DNA of 64,000 nucleotides from Daphnia carinata (Eukaryota; Arthropoda; Branchiopoda; Diplostraca; Daphniidae). The DNA is taken from NCBI RefSeq assembly GCF_022539665.2, contig NC_081337.1, positions 8,656,679-8,720,678 of the forward strand, in the 5' to 3' direction. This document shows positions 13,450-24,247 of this stretch, one piece after another. Numbering within the stretch: the stretch's first letter is position 1; every line of letters begins with the position of its first letter. Made by a program: the position numbers and the translations under genes. Below the pieces are notes generated by a model that ran no database searches, was not told where the DNA came from, and saw only the letters and a program-made list of their open reading frames with translations.

Positions 13450-14809
13450 TTACAATTTAAAAGTTCTTGCATCTTGAAAATGAAAAAAAGGAGGTTTTAG
13501 TTTGATCGGAATGTTGACTGTCGTATTCATAAAAACCTTTTCTTTCGACACTTTGTTCGGTTTGGCGATGGGTGTAACTTTATGCGGTTGAAGGGTGTTT
13601 ACCACATCTTGAATTTCCTCAAGCGAAGAATGCATGGAATAGAGTACTCGTTGGATTCCGCCTTCGTCAACAACTACTCTGTGATCGACGTTTTTCCCCT
13701 CCATTAGATGCCATTGGGTTGTTAGTCGAATCGTGAGCAACTTTTCAGAGTCTTTAAAACATAGCGACTGTTTTTTTGCTGACACCTGAAATTCAAAATA
13801 TGAGACTTATAGCAATATACAGTATATGTCGCGTAGCAATAAGAGTAGTTCTGACCGTGCCTTCACCACACGCGTGAACGCTGGTCGTGTGCTGACGACT
13901 TATGGCGTTTCTTAGGTCAGTCAAATTTTTGTAGATTTTATGTTTAAATTCTGATATGTGAACTTGAATATTCAGTCTCCGATACACTTCAACAAATAAA
14001 AATTCTGCACCAAAACCTCGCCCAGCAAGGGAGAATAATACCTTGTGTTCTGGACTTTTAGAAATCCAGTTACTGACTAAAGCTATAGTCACATCAACAC
14101 TTATTTGTCTGGATGGAAATATTTTTGCACTATCTGAACAAAATGTGCAGTCTAGGTAAACATGATCAATAGTTTTCAGTCCATATTCTGGTCTTGAAGG
14201 ATTTGACATGAAGGCTTGCAACTTTCTGCAATCCCCCTTAGCTATCCTGAAATCACCAGTATAGAGGATAGTGCCAAAAGAACCTTCATATAAAAACCTA
14301 ATATATAAAAAATTTAGTAATTTATGTCCAATGTCATTTGAAGAGGTGATTAAAGGCCCTACATTACACTGCCAGGACAATGGCCAGATGGAATTGTTGT
14401 CACACAAAAAGTTGTGCTCACATTACCGTTACAAGAATCACCAGGAAAATCTATTTTGATGGTATGATTCAATTCCAATGCTTTAAGGTAGCGACCTAGC
14501 TTTGAGTAGGTTGGCCATTCAGTAAGAATTTGTTTTGTTTTTTCACTGCAATAGATGAAGACACCAGGTTTAGTCTGCAGAGCTTGATACAAATCATGTG
14601 AATCCAGTCCTTTCATGTGATCTATGCAAATGCAGATAAAATCTATTAAAAAGGAATGACCATTACCACTATAAAAGGCATTTACCAGCATGACAATGAG
14701 AAAGGAATAAAGCCAGAGATGATTGTACGTCTAGAAAATAATCAACCGATATAAAAGGAATTTCGTCAATCACGCCCTGGAACATCTGGTCTTCGGAATG
14801 CTGTGCCAT
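13450..14809 (-). CDS. DCLRE1C: Artemis (SNM1C) DNA-repair nuclease, short form
   Basis: Artemis is a metallo-beta-lactamase/beta-CASP nuclease that opens hairpins and trims ends in non-homologous end joining. Exons 14686-14809, 14363-14621, 13856-14297 and 13450-13785 join in phase to 386 residues. Motif 2 is FLSHCHADHMKGL (His-x-His-x-Asp-His), motif 3 PSGHCPGSVM, motif 4 ILYTGDFR; then YLDCTFC, and the beta-CASP His in VHACGEG. All metal-binding residues I can check are present, so the enzyme should be active. The protein ends about 60 residues after a region matching Artemis residues around SSYSEIKDFL. The long C-terminal tail of vertebrate Artemis (about 300 residues, contacting DNA-PKcs and ligase IV) is absent. 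SNM1A and SNM1B are less likely, because the N-terminus matches Artemis in length and sequence. Confidence 0.95.
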
Positions 14810-15785
14810 TCTGGTTATTAGCAGTATATTGTTGTCTAGGAATGCTGGTAACCTAGGTTATATAGAGTTCCCAAACCCTTTGGGTTGAGTGATTTAATAT
14901 ATCTGGCTCGAATCGTACATTGCGCAACCTCAAAGTTTCCCTCGAAAACCAATTGCCGCCTGCTATCCTACTACATTGTTGCCAGTCGTTGAAATTAAAT
15001 AATTTTAATTTTATTTTAGTATTTGAGACTTTGTAAATATATTACAAATAAATGGGCATCAGTGACTTGTGAAAAAGAACTTGTTTCATTTTCATTATTT
15101 TATTCAGCTAGCATTACACATATGCCAACTTTCTCACTTCGCTACACACACGGTGACAGTTTTTTCACGCAAATAAAATTAATCTATCTTTCACATTAAC
15201 AAATTTTTTTAAAGAGATGATTAAAGCTCCAAGCATTTTATAATCACAAGATAACATCACCTCAGTTTGGAAAGCTATTTCCCATGCAGCAACCGAGTCT
15301 CAAGATGAACAGTTCATCGAATCTCTAGGCTTCGCATTCTAAAATTCGCCTTTCAATCATCATCGGTAAATGTTCGTCTTGCAACCAAAATCAAGAAAGA
15401 GCTTCATATTGAAAACTTATTAACATGATTAAAAGCAGATTAGACAGAATTGTCAAAATTGCTTACGTAATTTCAAATTCAATTCCTAATCACTAGCTTC
15501 TACCATCTTGACGCGGTAACAGACGAAACACAATTGGACTGCTATTGTGGGCGACTAGCGGAGAAACCTGGAAAATACTAGTGGTGGTAGCTATGTTCAT
15601 ATGCAAAAACACTATCGCCAAATTTCAAAACAAAAAGTATTATTTGGTTTTTAAAAAATTATTATTAAAATAAATAAATAAAATTATGAAAAATTATTTT
15701 ATTTAATTTTAGAAAACAAAATACATTTAAGTATTGTATTAAGTTCAGATTAAGTCTGAATCTTTACAGTACACTGATCAAATTT
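14810..15785. other. Intergenic
   Basis: About 1 kb between the Artemis start and the TSR2 stop. A+T-rich with TAAA-type runs around 15650-15720. It should contain the Artemis promoter and the TSR2 3' untranslated region. No supported gene. Confidence 0.5.
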
Positions 15786-16422
15786 TCAGTGTTTTTTACC
15801 CTTTGATACTGTTACCCAACCATCTTCATCAGGCTCATTTCTAGTTGATTTCCTTGAGGTATCCAAATCTTCTCTTTGATTTTGCAAAGAGCCTTCAAGA
15901 TCATTGTCTTCCTTCAAAGTAGAACTGTCATGATTTGAGGCAGTTTTGGAGAGATGAACAGAGCTGCCTTTAAATTTCTTTAATTCTAAAATGACCTCTT
16001 CTTCTTTTCCATCCTTGATTAACTGGAAGTATTTACACAAGCTCTCCCCCATTTCTTCGAGACTGCCATCTTCACACAAAGTGTTGAATTCATTATTCAT
16101 AAGATCTTCCATGTACTCTGCAACTTCCTGAACCAAAACATTGTCTACAAATATTTTTAAAAATCTTTTAGTGACTCCTCATGAAAGTAAATTGCAAAAG
16201 ACTACCATTTTCTTTAAAAAAATTCTCAACAACAGTTACCATCCATTTTGCTATTTCTCTGCTCTGTGTTCCACCCAACTGGTGCTCCACTGCAAGCTAT
16301 GATAACCAGAAAACAAACTGAATCATTCGAAAAGTTATAATAGGGAAAAATATTCAAAAATATACCTGCAGTGCAGTCCAATTATTAAAGAGAGTTTCCA
16401 CTACTGTCGAAAACAAACTCAT
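15786..16422 (-). CDS. TSR2: TSR2, chaperone of ribosomal protein eS26
   Basis: TSR2 carries eS26 (RPS26) from importins to the 90S pre-ribosome and acts in 20S pre-rRNA processing. Exons 16366-16422, 16206-16296 and 15786-16144 join in phase to 168 residues. The conserved core reads NNWTALQLAVEHQLGG, then KAKW-like IAKWMVTVVE, then a third exon with EYMEDLMNNEF and LCEDGS. An acidic, low-complexity stretch follows, and the family's C-terminal DGWVTVSKGKK tail. I chose the ATG at 16422 because it gives the usual family N-terminus; an in-frame ATG at 16491 would add 23 residues. The gene is head to head with UQCC5. Confidence 0.93.
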
Positions 16423-16609
16423 GCTTGCAAATTCAAGAACATGTGTCACGTTGTCAGAGGTGTAAGCAGACGACGAACAAAATGAAAACATGATCGACAG
16501 TCGGTCAGTACGGAAGGCAAACTAATACACATGAAAGCAAGTTTTTGAGTGAATCGTTTGCTAGGTGTCAGTTGCTGTATTTGTCCCATACATCTTTTCT
16601 AGTGTTTTA
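16423..16609. promoter_or_regulatory. Shared promoter of TSR2 and UQCC5-UQCC6
   Basis: Only 187 bases separate the TSR2 start (16422, or 118 if the 16491 ATG is used) from the UQCC5 start on the other strand. Both genes must be driven from here. I saw no clear TATA box or other named element. Confidence 0.6.
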
Positions 16610-16885
16610 ATGCAGTCAAACAATTTAAGGAATTTTTTGGACAAATGGCCGGGTAAAAAATATCTGGGTATCTATCGATTCCTACCCATCTTCTTTGCAT
16701 TAGGCGCTGCTCTGGAGTTTTCTATGATACATTGGAAAGTGGGATCAACAAATTTCTGTATGTCCTAATTATTAAATAATTGTCCTGTAAGTTATGTTTA
16801 AAAAATTTTTTACTTTACCTCAGATTCTACATTCAAGAAGCACCAAGCAGAAAATTTAGCAAAGAAAGCTTTAGGTCTTGAGTGA
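16610..16885 (+). CDS. UQCC5: UQCC5 (SMIM4), complex III assembly microprotein
   Basis: UQCC5/SMIM4 is a small inner-membrane protein needed for assembly of the cytochrome b part of respiratory complex III. Exons 16610-16757 and 16824-16885 give 69 residues, near the human 70. The conserved middle is PGKKYLGIYRFLPIFFALGA (human PGKQRFGIYRFLPFFFVLGG), which starts the single transmembrane helix; then GSTNFYSTFKKHQAE, as in the human ETFYDVYRRKASE. The start context is poor (T at -3, C at +4). The second exon continues straight into UQCC6 after 8 bases, with no room for a new promoter, so the two probably share one mRNA. Confidence 0.9.
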
Positions 16886-16893
16886 AGAACAAA

Positions 16894-17082
16894 ATGCCAG
16901 CAGGAGTAAGTTTGCCTACATACCTCAAATTCTTTGCTGCTTCTATGCTTGCCATGATGGCAGGATCCCAAACTATCCATGTAATATATCATCCATTGGA
17001 AGGAATGGATATTTTAGTACAACAAGAAATTGAAAGACTGAAGAAAGCACCATTGCAGACCGAAACAAGTAGTAGTACTTAA
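16894..17082 (+). CDS. UQCC6: UQCC6 (BRAWNIN), complex III assembly microprotein
   Basis: UQCC6/BRAWNIN (C12orf73) is a mitochondrial inner-membrane microprotein required for complex III assembly. The 62-residue frame begins MPAGVSLPTYLKFFAASMLA; human BRAWNIN begins MPAGVPMSTYLKMFAASLLA. One hydrophobic segment follows, then a short charged tail. The start codon lies 8 bases after the UQCC5 stop, in another frame, with A at -3. An in-frame TGA at 16879-16881 rules out a fused product by simple readthrough in this frame. UQCC5 and UQCC6 are reported to act together in complex III assembly, so linkage on one transcript would co-regulate partners. Human genes are unlinked. Confidence 0.93.
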   Translation: MPAGVSLPTYLKFFAASMLAMMAGSQTIHVIYHPLEGMDILVQQEIERLKKAPLQTETSSST

Positions 17083-17230
17083 ATAACTGTGTATTTCAAC
17101 ATCATTTGTTAAAGAAAATACATAAAAAACTGTAGGAATGTTTTGTATTCTGCAAGTGGTCAGAATAGCTATTCATATTGTAGATACACAGCAGATAACC
17201 CTGACCAAACCACATTTCCCAAACTTGTAC

Positions 17231-17233
<3 letters not shown>

Positions 17234-17270
<37 letters not shown>
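17234..17270. repeat. T37 run between convergent 3' ends
   Basis: A run of 37 T on the plus strand lies between the 3' ends of UQCC6 (plus) and GMPPB (minus). It could be a mononucleotide repeat or the poly(A) remnant of an insertion; no target-site duplication was recognised. Confidence 0.85.
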
Positions 17271-17274
<4 letters not shown>

Positions 17275-17351
17275 ACAGAAGGAGAACAAGGCACAAAGTA
17301 AAACATGTATCTTAAAAACAAAACAAAAAAATTATGCTTGTAAATTGTAGT

Positions 17352-18749
17352 TCACATAATAATTTGTGGTTCAGGGACAGAGTCAGATATGGCTTTATGG
17401 GGAAGAACTTTGCCTCCATTGATGTAAATCTCATCTTTGACGATGACGTCTTCGCCTAGAACGGTGACATTTTCGAGTCGGACCTGGTAGGAATTCAAAG
17501 GTAAATAGTAATAACCAACGAACTGGTAAATAAAATTTAAAAAATAGACAAGACCAATGACGTTAATTAAACATACCCATCGTCCGACAACACATTTCCA
17601 TCCAACTATGCAAGAGTCTAGCCACGAATGTGATTTGATTGTTGCATCTCGTAGGATAGTACACCGCTTGACGCAAACACCATCTTCGATTACTACTCCC
17701 GGCCCAATAGTTACGTTCGGGCCTATTCGGCAGTTCGCACCAATAACTGCTGTCGGGTCTACTAATGAGTTGCCCACAGCCCCGGGACCCGTGTACAGCA
17801 TAGAAGGGTTTTTTTCACGCACAGATTTCAAGTAAAGAGATGTGCCTGTAATAAAATCCTTAGGCTGTCCAACATCCATCCAAAACCCTTGTAACTCGTA
17901 TGCAAACAATTCGGCTTCATTTGCCATACAGGGAAATACTTCCTTTTCAATACTCATGGGTCGTAACTAAAGTAACTAAAAATTTTGTTATCACTTTTTT
18001 TTTTAAAGCACAATGTTATTACCTCAATGCGCTTCATGATAGAAGGATTAAAGATATACATTCCTGCGTTGATTTTATTGGAGACGAATTCTGTTGGTTT
18101 TTCTACAAACTTTTCGATTCGGCCTTGATCACTGTAGACAACCACACCATATTTGGAAGGTTCCTCCACCTTCGTTACCTAAGATAGATAAATTTAGTGA
18201 TTTATTACATTTTTTTTTGTCGTCAGATAAACGCTTAAGGTGGAAGAAACAGTTGCAATCCTTCATCACACTCACCACTATGGTGCCCTCTTTGCCGTGA
18301 GCCTTATGAAAATCTACCATTTCCTTGAATGGGAAATCACATATGACGTCCGAATTGAGAACGAAGAAAGGTTCATCGCCACAGGCTAGAATATCCTTGG
18401 CTAGCGCCAAAGGACCGGCAGTACCAAGAGGTTCCGTTTCATGCGAAAATATAAGCGTAATTCCCAACTAAATGGCGCGAAAAACAAGGAGTTAAAATTA
18501 AACGGGCAAATTTACTGCTCATACGTTTAAGAATGAGACCTTGTCCGTTTCGGCCCTTAGTTCACTCTCCATTTGCTCAGCTCTATATGAGACAGCCAAA
18601 ACAACTTGAGTGACTCCAGCTTCAAGCAATGCTTCAATCTGATGCATAAGCATTGGTTTATTGGCAAACTCAACTAAAGGTTTGGGTCTACTGAGTGTGA
18701 GAGGGCGAAGGCGTGTTCCATACCCTCCAACCAGAATAAGAGCCTTCAT
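17352..18749 (-). CDS. GMPPB: GMPPB, mannose-1-phosphate guanylyltransferase beta
   Basis: GMPPB makes GDP-mannose from mannose 1-phosphate and GTP, the mannosyl donor for N-glycans, GPI anchors and O-mannosylation. Exons 18525-18749, 18276-18467, 18023-18178, 17577-17966 and 17352-17483 join in phase to 364 residues (human 360). The N-terminal nucleotidyltransferase signature is [13 protein letters not shown] followed by SRPKPLVEF. Then [38 protein letters not shown] and [15 protein letters not shown]. The C-terminal left-handed beta-helix carries [15 protein letters not shown], and the protein ends VPEPQIIM. A 5' untranslated exon probably ends at 19287 (strong GTAAGT donor) and splices to an acceptor just upstream of the start codon. 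The product feeds POFUT1 indirectly, because GDP-fucose is made from GDP-mannose. Confidence 0.97.
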
Positions 18750-20383
18750 TGTGCCGAGCTTTACATCTGTAAAATATGGAGTACATGTAATTTCAACAAT
18801 CAAGCTAAATCAAGTTGCGCGCGAAGTTTAATATAGTTTTGTGGCAATAGCCACCAAACTATATTAAATAAATTACCTTTTCCTCCCATGCTGGTGTAGA
18901 TATTGCTATAAATGCTGAAAAGCACACAAGGAAAAAGCTGATCTAGTTGCGAGAAACATAATACAGGGTACTATATACATGATAGCTACACAGAACTAGA
19001 AACGTGTAAACTATTTCAGATAATGCACTACCAAGACATTTCATTGCCATTATAACAAACTAACACAACTTAGGAAACCCAGTCAAACACATAAACTGAT
19101 GTGCTACGCGGTTCACAGAGCAAGACATGTGAAAGAGAGGTCAAATGAAGCGACTCTTGTCAGGCTTGAGAAATAACGATCCTCTCACCCGAGGTAAGTA
19201 AAGCATGAAATTTCAAACATATATTCGGTATATGACAATATATATACGTTCGGAACTTATTTGGAACGGAGAAACATTTTACTTACGTACAGAAGATGAA
19301 GTGATCTTTTCCAACTGGTTCGTGAAGGAAAACAGTCTGTTTTGCCACGTATTCGATTGATAGTTTGATACGCCTTTCCTCACGTAAGCTTTTTTGACAC
19401 TTCGAAGTTTACACGTAAACTGTTTCTGTAGCCACAGGGTTGCAGACGACACACCACCATCATATATCGATTGCGGATGGAGCGATATGTTAACGTAAAA
19501 GTAGCAAATATTTAAGCAGCGATTCGATCGGTTTCATTTTGAAAAATATTTTTTACTCGTCTGGCTAGTTAAACTGCGGTTGTCCACTGTGCATTTCAAC
19601 TTTTTTGTTCATTTTAAAAAATTTACACTTTCAGTTTGCATGCAGATAGCTGCCATGGGAGCCCATAAATCGAGGGAAAATAATATTGCCAGGCCCTTTG
19701 ATTTATCAAGCGGGAAGCAACATCAGTCTAGAAATATTTTATTTTTGACTCTCTAGTGGGAGCAATGACGTTTCGATCTATTTCTTTATTTCTCATGTTG
19801 TTTGTAAACAACTTCAATGAGAAATAACGGCACGTTTTCTATATTATAGCAAATCGAAAACGTTACAAGTTGGTGGAAATTTCTAATGAAACAATCAATA
19901 CGAGAAAATGTTAAGATAATACTTTCCCTTGACTTCAGTAAAAACGCAAAAAAATTATTTGTCACAAAAATTTCGGAAGATAGGTATAAATAGATTTCGT
20001 TTTGGTTATCACTGATCAGGCGGCCACAAGAATGATGACGTGCAATTCCGCTCTCACAACCATGGTGAACAAACCAACCAAGTTTTAGTTGAATAATTTT
20101 ATTTGTTTTAACCAAGTTTATTTTCAGTGACCATTACTATGACTGACACAGACCGTACGTTCCTTATGAGTAAAAAAATCAGAAAAGTTATTGCCATTGC
20201 CATCTTTACTGTGAAGTGTTTTACCAACAATCGTAATTACTCAGCCGGATCCGACCTTGCATGTTGAGACTGGCAAACTGGTTGGAGAATTTCGACTAGC
20301 CGATAGCCTTCCTGAGATAACTACCAAGAAGAATTAAGCGAAAAATCACTTTACCATTGTACCCCAGGGTTAACCCCAAAACA
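18750..20383. other. GMPPB 5' region and intergenic DNA
   Basis: Includes the probable GMPPB 5' untranslated exon (low edge at 19287) and its intron. A hairpin-forming inverted repeat lies at 18827-18868. No other supported gene; frames near 19786-20337 look random or too short. Confidence 0.5.
18827..18868. repeat. Hairpin: 19-base arms, 4-base loop
   Basis: The arm at 18827-18845 and the arm at 18850-18868 are reverse complements with one mismatch, separated by AATA. It lies in the proposed 5' untranslated intron of GMPPB. Confidence 0.85.
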
Positions 20384-20987
20384 TCAAGAGACATAGGAAA
20401 TGGAAGGCGTGTTATCGTGGAACTGTAGGGATGGTAAAGCCAATGTTCCATCATCGCCCGTTGCTTGTCTCTGGCCTGAATCGACAAAAGGAAAGAAATG
20501 CATAAATTTTACCCCTCGCTTAACTAGGAATCTCACCGGTATTAACGATTTTCAGGAAGACGATGAAAAAATAAAGAATTTGACCATCAACAACTTCGAT
20601 ATTGTAAGGAATAGTAGTGTCTCCGCACAGCTGGAAATGCTGGAGGAACGTCCAACTAGGGAAAAACTGGTCTCTTGTTTTGTTGATGCCACGGCCCACT
20701 AAAAAACAAACGGAACAATGGTTCGAGGAAGGGTCGAGAAAAAGAAACAAAGAAACATTCCCTTTGCAAACTATCCCCAATAGGGAAGTCATACCGACAT
20801 AAGGCAATGGCAAGACGAATTTCAGCTCCAAGGATACGGTCGCTTCAACCATCAAGGACACAAGCGTGAGCGATTCTGTAAAAAAGTAGAAACTAGTAGA
20901 TGTGAACAAAACACACAACACTGAAATTACAATTTCGAAATCACCATTTATATTGAGTACCAAAAGTTGCAAAGTCATTTTGTACAT
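20384..20987 (-). CDS. Candidate small gene, 125 residues, unknown
   Basis: Not recognised. Four candidate exons, 20945-20987, 20795-20875, 20537-20698 and 20384-20475, have GT-AG borders, matching phases (1,1,1), pyrimidine tracts before acceptors and a stop in the last exon, giving 125 residues. The sequence has a hydrophobic middle (QILYFFIVFLKIV) and no cysteine-rich or other known pattern. The consistent phases across three short introns are the main support. Without similarity the model could still be chance. Confidence 0.3.
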
Positions 20988-21462
20988 GGAAAATTTTCAC
21001 ATACTTTGCTATGAAAATCAGTGATTCAATATGAACCAACACTTTGTTATGTAGATTTTTGTGTCTGATGCTGCTGAGTTAACATGTTTTAAGTTTATAA
21101 ATTTACGATCACTTATGGGTTTGGAGCTAAGCCCAAAGGGAAAAGTTTCACACCTGAGCAAGTCGGTTCATGTTTCATTCTTTCACCTCATTCATGGAGT
21201 CATCAACTACCTCATGGGCACCAAGTGATCCATATCTCTCAGCTATGGACATGTTGACAAGGTGCAGGATATTCGCAACATCTCAATCAGTTGGGCACAT
21301 TTGGTAGATGAAGATGTTCTCCCAGTCGACTGTAAGACAAAAACAAGCCCAGGCATAACACAAAAGCACTGTAGGAGGAAAAATCAATTGCCGTAACTCA
21401 GACATTATGAAAGAAAAACGTTAAAATGAAATTATGAATATATCGATAAAACGGCGCAAAAT
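20988..21462. other. Intergenic
   Basis: No supported feature. Plus-strand fragments around 21110-21330 look faintly coding but are broken in every frame and match nothing I recognise. Confidence 0.4.
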
Positions 21463-22134
21463 CTAACCGACTTGACGAGTGTTACAATGCAGAGACAAAA
21501 GGAAACGGTCCAAACTCTTCAGATCGTCATCTTCATCTCGTGATGAGGGGCGAAATTTCTTGTGGGCTTGAGATATGCTGGAATCTTCCATGCCACAATC
21601 ACATCTGTTGGACGGCAAACAACCACAACGATGACGTTTCGAGGCTGCCGTTACGCTAGGAAGGGGCGTTGAAGGTCTTTCCAAGTCCATTTCTTCCTCG
21701 ACCGCCATTTGCTGAACGCCATCCGCCATTTTGTGTGCCGACGTCGCCATTTTATTCTCTCCTTCCCTTCCCAGCTCGTCGTGTGTAGCCGTTTCCAAGA
21801 ACAGCAAGGGCTTCAATTCCTTCCACCTCTTCTGACGTTCCATTTGACGACATTTGACCTCAGACTGGGCGAAAATAAAGGCATTGTGAAGTAAAACCTC
21901 TCGTCGCAAGTCGTGCTGCTTCCGCGACGCAATTTTCGCTTTGGTGAAGCGCTGGATCCAACGGGAAAGTTCCTCGGTCGTGTACCGTCGTTGTTGCTGA
22001 ACGCCAGGCTCTTCTCTCGGCTCGGCAAACTTACAAGAAGGTTGGGTTGTTTGATAAGTGACTTGACATAGGTCAGAGTTATACTGAGCTCGAATACACT
22101 TGTTTACAGAGAAATTCAAGCTTTTCTGACCCAT
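21463..22134 (-). CDS. Unrecognised intronless protein, 223 residues
   Basis: A single open frame of 224 codons on the minus strand, unusually long without an intron for this window. I take the ATG at 22134 as start; the frame stays open to 22188 without another ATG. Residues around YTTEELSRWIQRFTKAKI and LRREVLLHNAFIFAQSEV suggest a helical N-terminal domain rich in basic residues. A Cys-rich basic patch (KRHRCGCLPSNRCDCG) and an acidic tail (DEDDDLKSLDRFLLSL) follow. Intronless structure, an N-terminal helical motif and a nuclear-looking basic patch recall immediate-early response (IER2/IER5) or SERTA proteins. The similarity is weak and I do not assign a family. Confidence 0.55.
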   Translation of the reverse strand: MGQKSLNFSVNKCIRAQYNSDLCQVTYQTTQPSCKFAEPREEPGVQQQRRYTTEELSRWIQRFTKAKIASRKQHDLRREVLLHNAFIFAQSEVKCRQMERQKRWKELKPLLFLETATHDELGREGENKMATSAHKMADGVQQMAVEEEMDLERPSTPLPSVTAASKRHRCGCLPSNRCDCGMEDSSISQAHKKFRPSSRDEDDDLKSLDRFLLSLHCNTRQVG

Positions 22135-22739
22135 TACAATACGTTTCACACCCGCCCCTTTCTCTTTGTTTGCTAAATTAAAGCCCAAAATTGGCTCCAG
22201 TCACCCGTTAACACGTAATGATCTTAATTACGATCTCTCTCCAAAACTCGTTCTGGGGAAGTTGGGGTTTACCTAGTCGTCTCGTAAAATGATTGAAGAG
22301 CACTCGTGAAGTTGATTCTTCTCCGGAACACACGAGATTCGAGGGATGGCAGGACAAACGCTGAAAACGACTACCAACAAGAGCTTTCACAACAGTGTGG
22401 CGTCAGTGAAAGCTGGAAGGGTTTTTCCTCAATAGTATTCCTACACCTCAAGCGCGAACGCCACCTGGAAATACTTGTTCTTGACAAAATAGTTCCTATT
22501 CCCTCCGGGCAAATTTTCTCGAGGAAAACCGACAAGATAGAGAAGAAATGAAACTAGGGGGAAAAAAACAGAATTAAAAAAAAAAAATTCATTTATTTGT
22601 ATTCGGATTCTCAATATAATTCTCAATACATTTTATAATTATGCAATAGGTAATAACAACTTGTGGAGAGTTGCACAAAAACTTGTAAGAATACCCGCCA
22701 TCATTTTTGGCGCGAATTTTGTGCCAAATAATATCAGCT
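22135..22739. other. Intergenic
   Basis: Between the intronless gene start and the PEX7 stop. It should hold the first gene's promoter and the PEX7 3' untranslated region. No supported coding frame. Confidence 0.5.
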
Positions 22740-24044
22740 CTAGACAGTGTTCAACACAGACGGTGGGGTATAAATGGAGACTGTACGATCCCAGGAACAA
22801 TCCGCCATTTTGTCTGGTGTTAGGCAGCTAAAATCGAGTCCATAAACAAACTCACGATGATGAGCAAATACTTCTGGTTGAAGACGACGTGTATCCCAAA
22901 CACGTGTTGTCATATCATAAGAGCAAGATGCCAACAGGTGTGCTTGATGGGGCGAAAAACGCAGCCTTTTAACGGCATATTCATGCCCCTAGGAAAATTA
23001 AACTTTAGTCACAGGTTTTATTCTAATAAATGTTATAATGTCTGGAAATTACAATGAGTTCAAAGCATGGAGTACTGGTGTTCCTCAAATCCCACGCTCT
23101 CACCCTGCCGTCTACGCCTCCTGTTGCGATGACGTTACGGTCATACTTGGACCAGTCACATGCCAAAACTTCTGATGCATGGGCTGTTAGCTTAACAACA
23201 GGCTGACCTGGTTTAGTGCTGTTCCACACACACAAAGTATGATCACCTTTGAAATACAGACGGTTATTGCGGGTTACTACTGATTTTTCGGCAACGATAT
23301 TTTTCCTTATTCCGTTTCCTCACCTGATACGGAAGCAAAGCAGTTCGGTAAATGTGGAGACCAAGAAACATTATAGACTAGATCAGAATGTCCTATGAAA
23401 GTACAAAGACTATTGGTGCCCTTAGGGTCCCACTGCAATAAAAATTATAATTAAACTATTCTCTTTCAACAAGCAATTGCTAAGCTTGTTATACCAATTT
23501 GACACTCCTGTCCCATGAGGAACTCAGCACAAGTTGTTGCTGTCTTGTTTGATTCCAGTCCAAGCAACACACTTCTCTTGAATGTTCTTTCCACACAAGC
23601 TTTGGCACCTAATATTCCAATAATATATTATTTTAAAAGATTTGTTTGGTACAATGAACATTATTGAAATACTTCTGGGGTTTTCAAGTCCCACAGTTGG
23701 ATTCCTCCATCACCTGAGGCTGTTAGTACTATATCAGGATGATCTTCAGCAAATGCCAAATCAAAAAGCCCATCAGTCCATTGACTCTGAACAGCTAGTG
23801 TTAAGTGATTGCTTGGGCTTAGGTCAAGGATGAAAAGAAATCCCGACCCTTGGTAAATTTCGCCATTAATAAGTATCAGTCAAAGTTTTTCAATGTATAA
23901 TGGTTGCTAAGTATTTTTTTTTCTTCTACTACCTGAAAGTCCATAATTTTTTGAAGCTACACAAGCGATTCTTCGTTCGATGAATGGTGAAAACTTAACG
24001 GAGTATCCGTGGCAATCGTTCAAGGGAAAAGAAACAAGATCCAT
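22740..24044 (-). CDS. PEX7: PEX7, peroxisomal PTS2 receptor
   Basis: PEX7 is the soluble WD40 receptor that carries PTS2-tagged proteins (for example 3-ketoacyl-CoA thiolase) to the peroxisome with the PEX5 long form. Six exons, 23933-24044, 23673-23848, 23495-23608, 23324-23432, 23053-23246 and 22740-22988, join in phase to 317 residues (human 323). Landmarks: [10 protein letters not shown] at the start, [83 protein letters not shown], and [12 protein letters not shown] at the end, giving the expected series of WD repeats. It is divergently arranged with POFUT1. Confidence 0.97.
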
Positions 24045-24247
24045 GATTTAATTTTTTGTCTTTGCGATACTTTTCTGTACAAGTTCTTTTGGCATGAAGA
24101 TACATGATCAGAGAATTTTTTTTTTGTTTATCTGTCATCCGGATGGAAGCCATCTAACAAACAAAGTACGAACTACTAGGATCGCCATCTATCATATGTT
24201 TGTCAGTAGCGTTTGAAATTTCAGAAGTAACATAAAAGGGTACAGAC
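24045..24247. promoter_or_regulatory. Shared PEX7/POFUT1 promoter
   Basis: The two start codons are 203 bases apart on opposite strands, so the interval must contain both transcription starts. No named element recognised. Confidence 0.6.

Noticed and set aside
17102-17296. Minus-strand frame with a long lysine run.
   Set aside because: It is the translation of the T37 homopolymer run, not a gene.
20230-20337. Plus-strand frame with a stretch resembling the start of a carboxylesterase (HVETGKLVGEF).
   Set aside because: Only 36 codons, no catalytic or downstream exons, and the match is short enough to be chance.
21060-21340. Plus-strand fragments that look coding (around SFTPEQVG and HVDKVQDIRNIS).
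   Set aside because: Stops in every frame, no splice sites that repair them and no family recognised.
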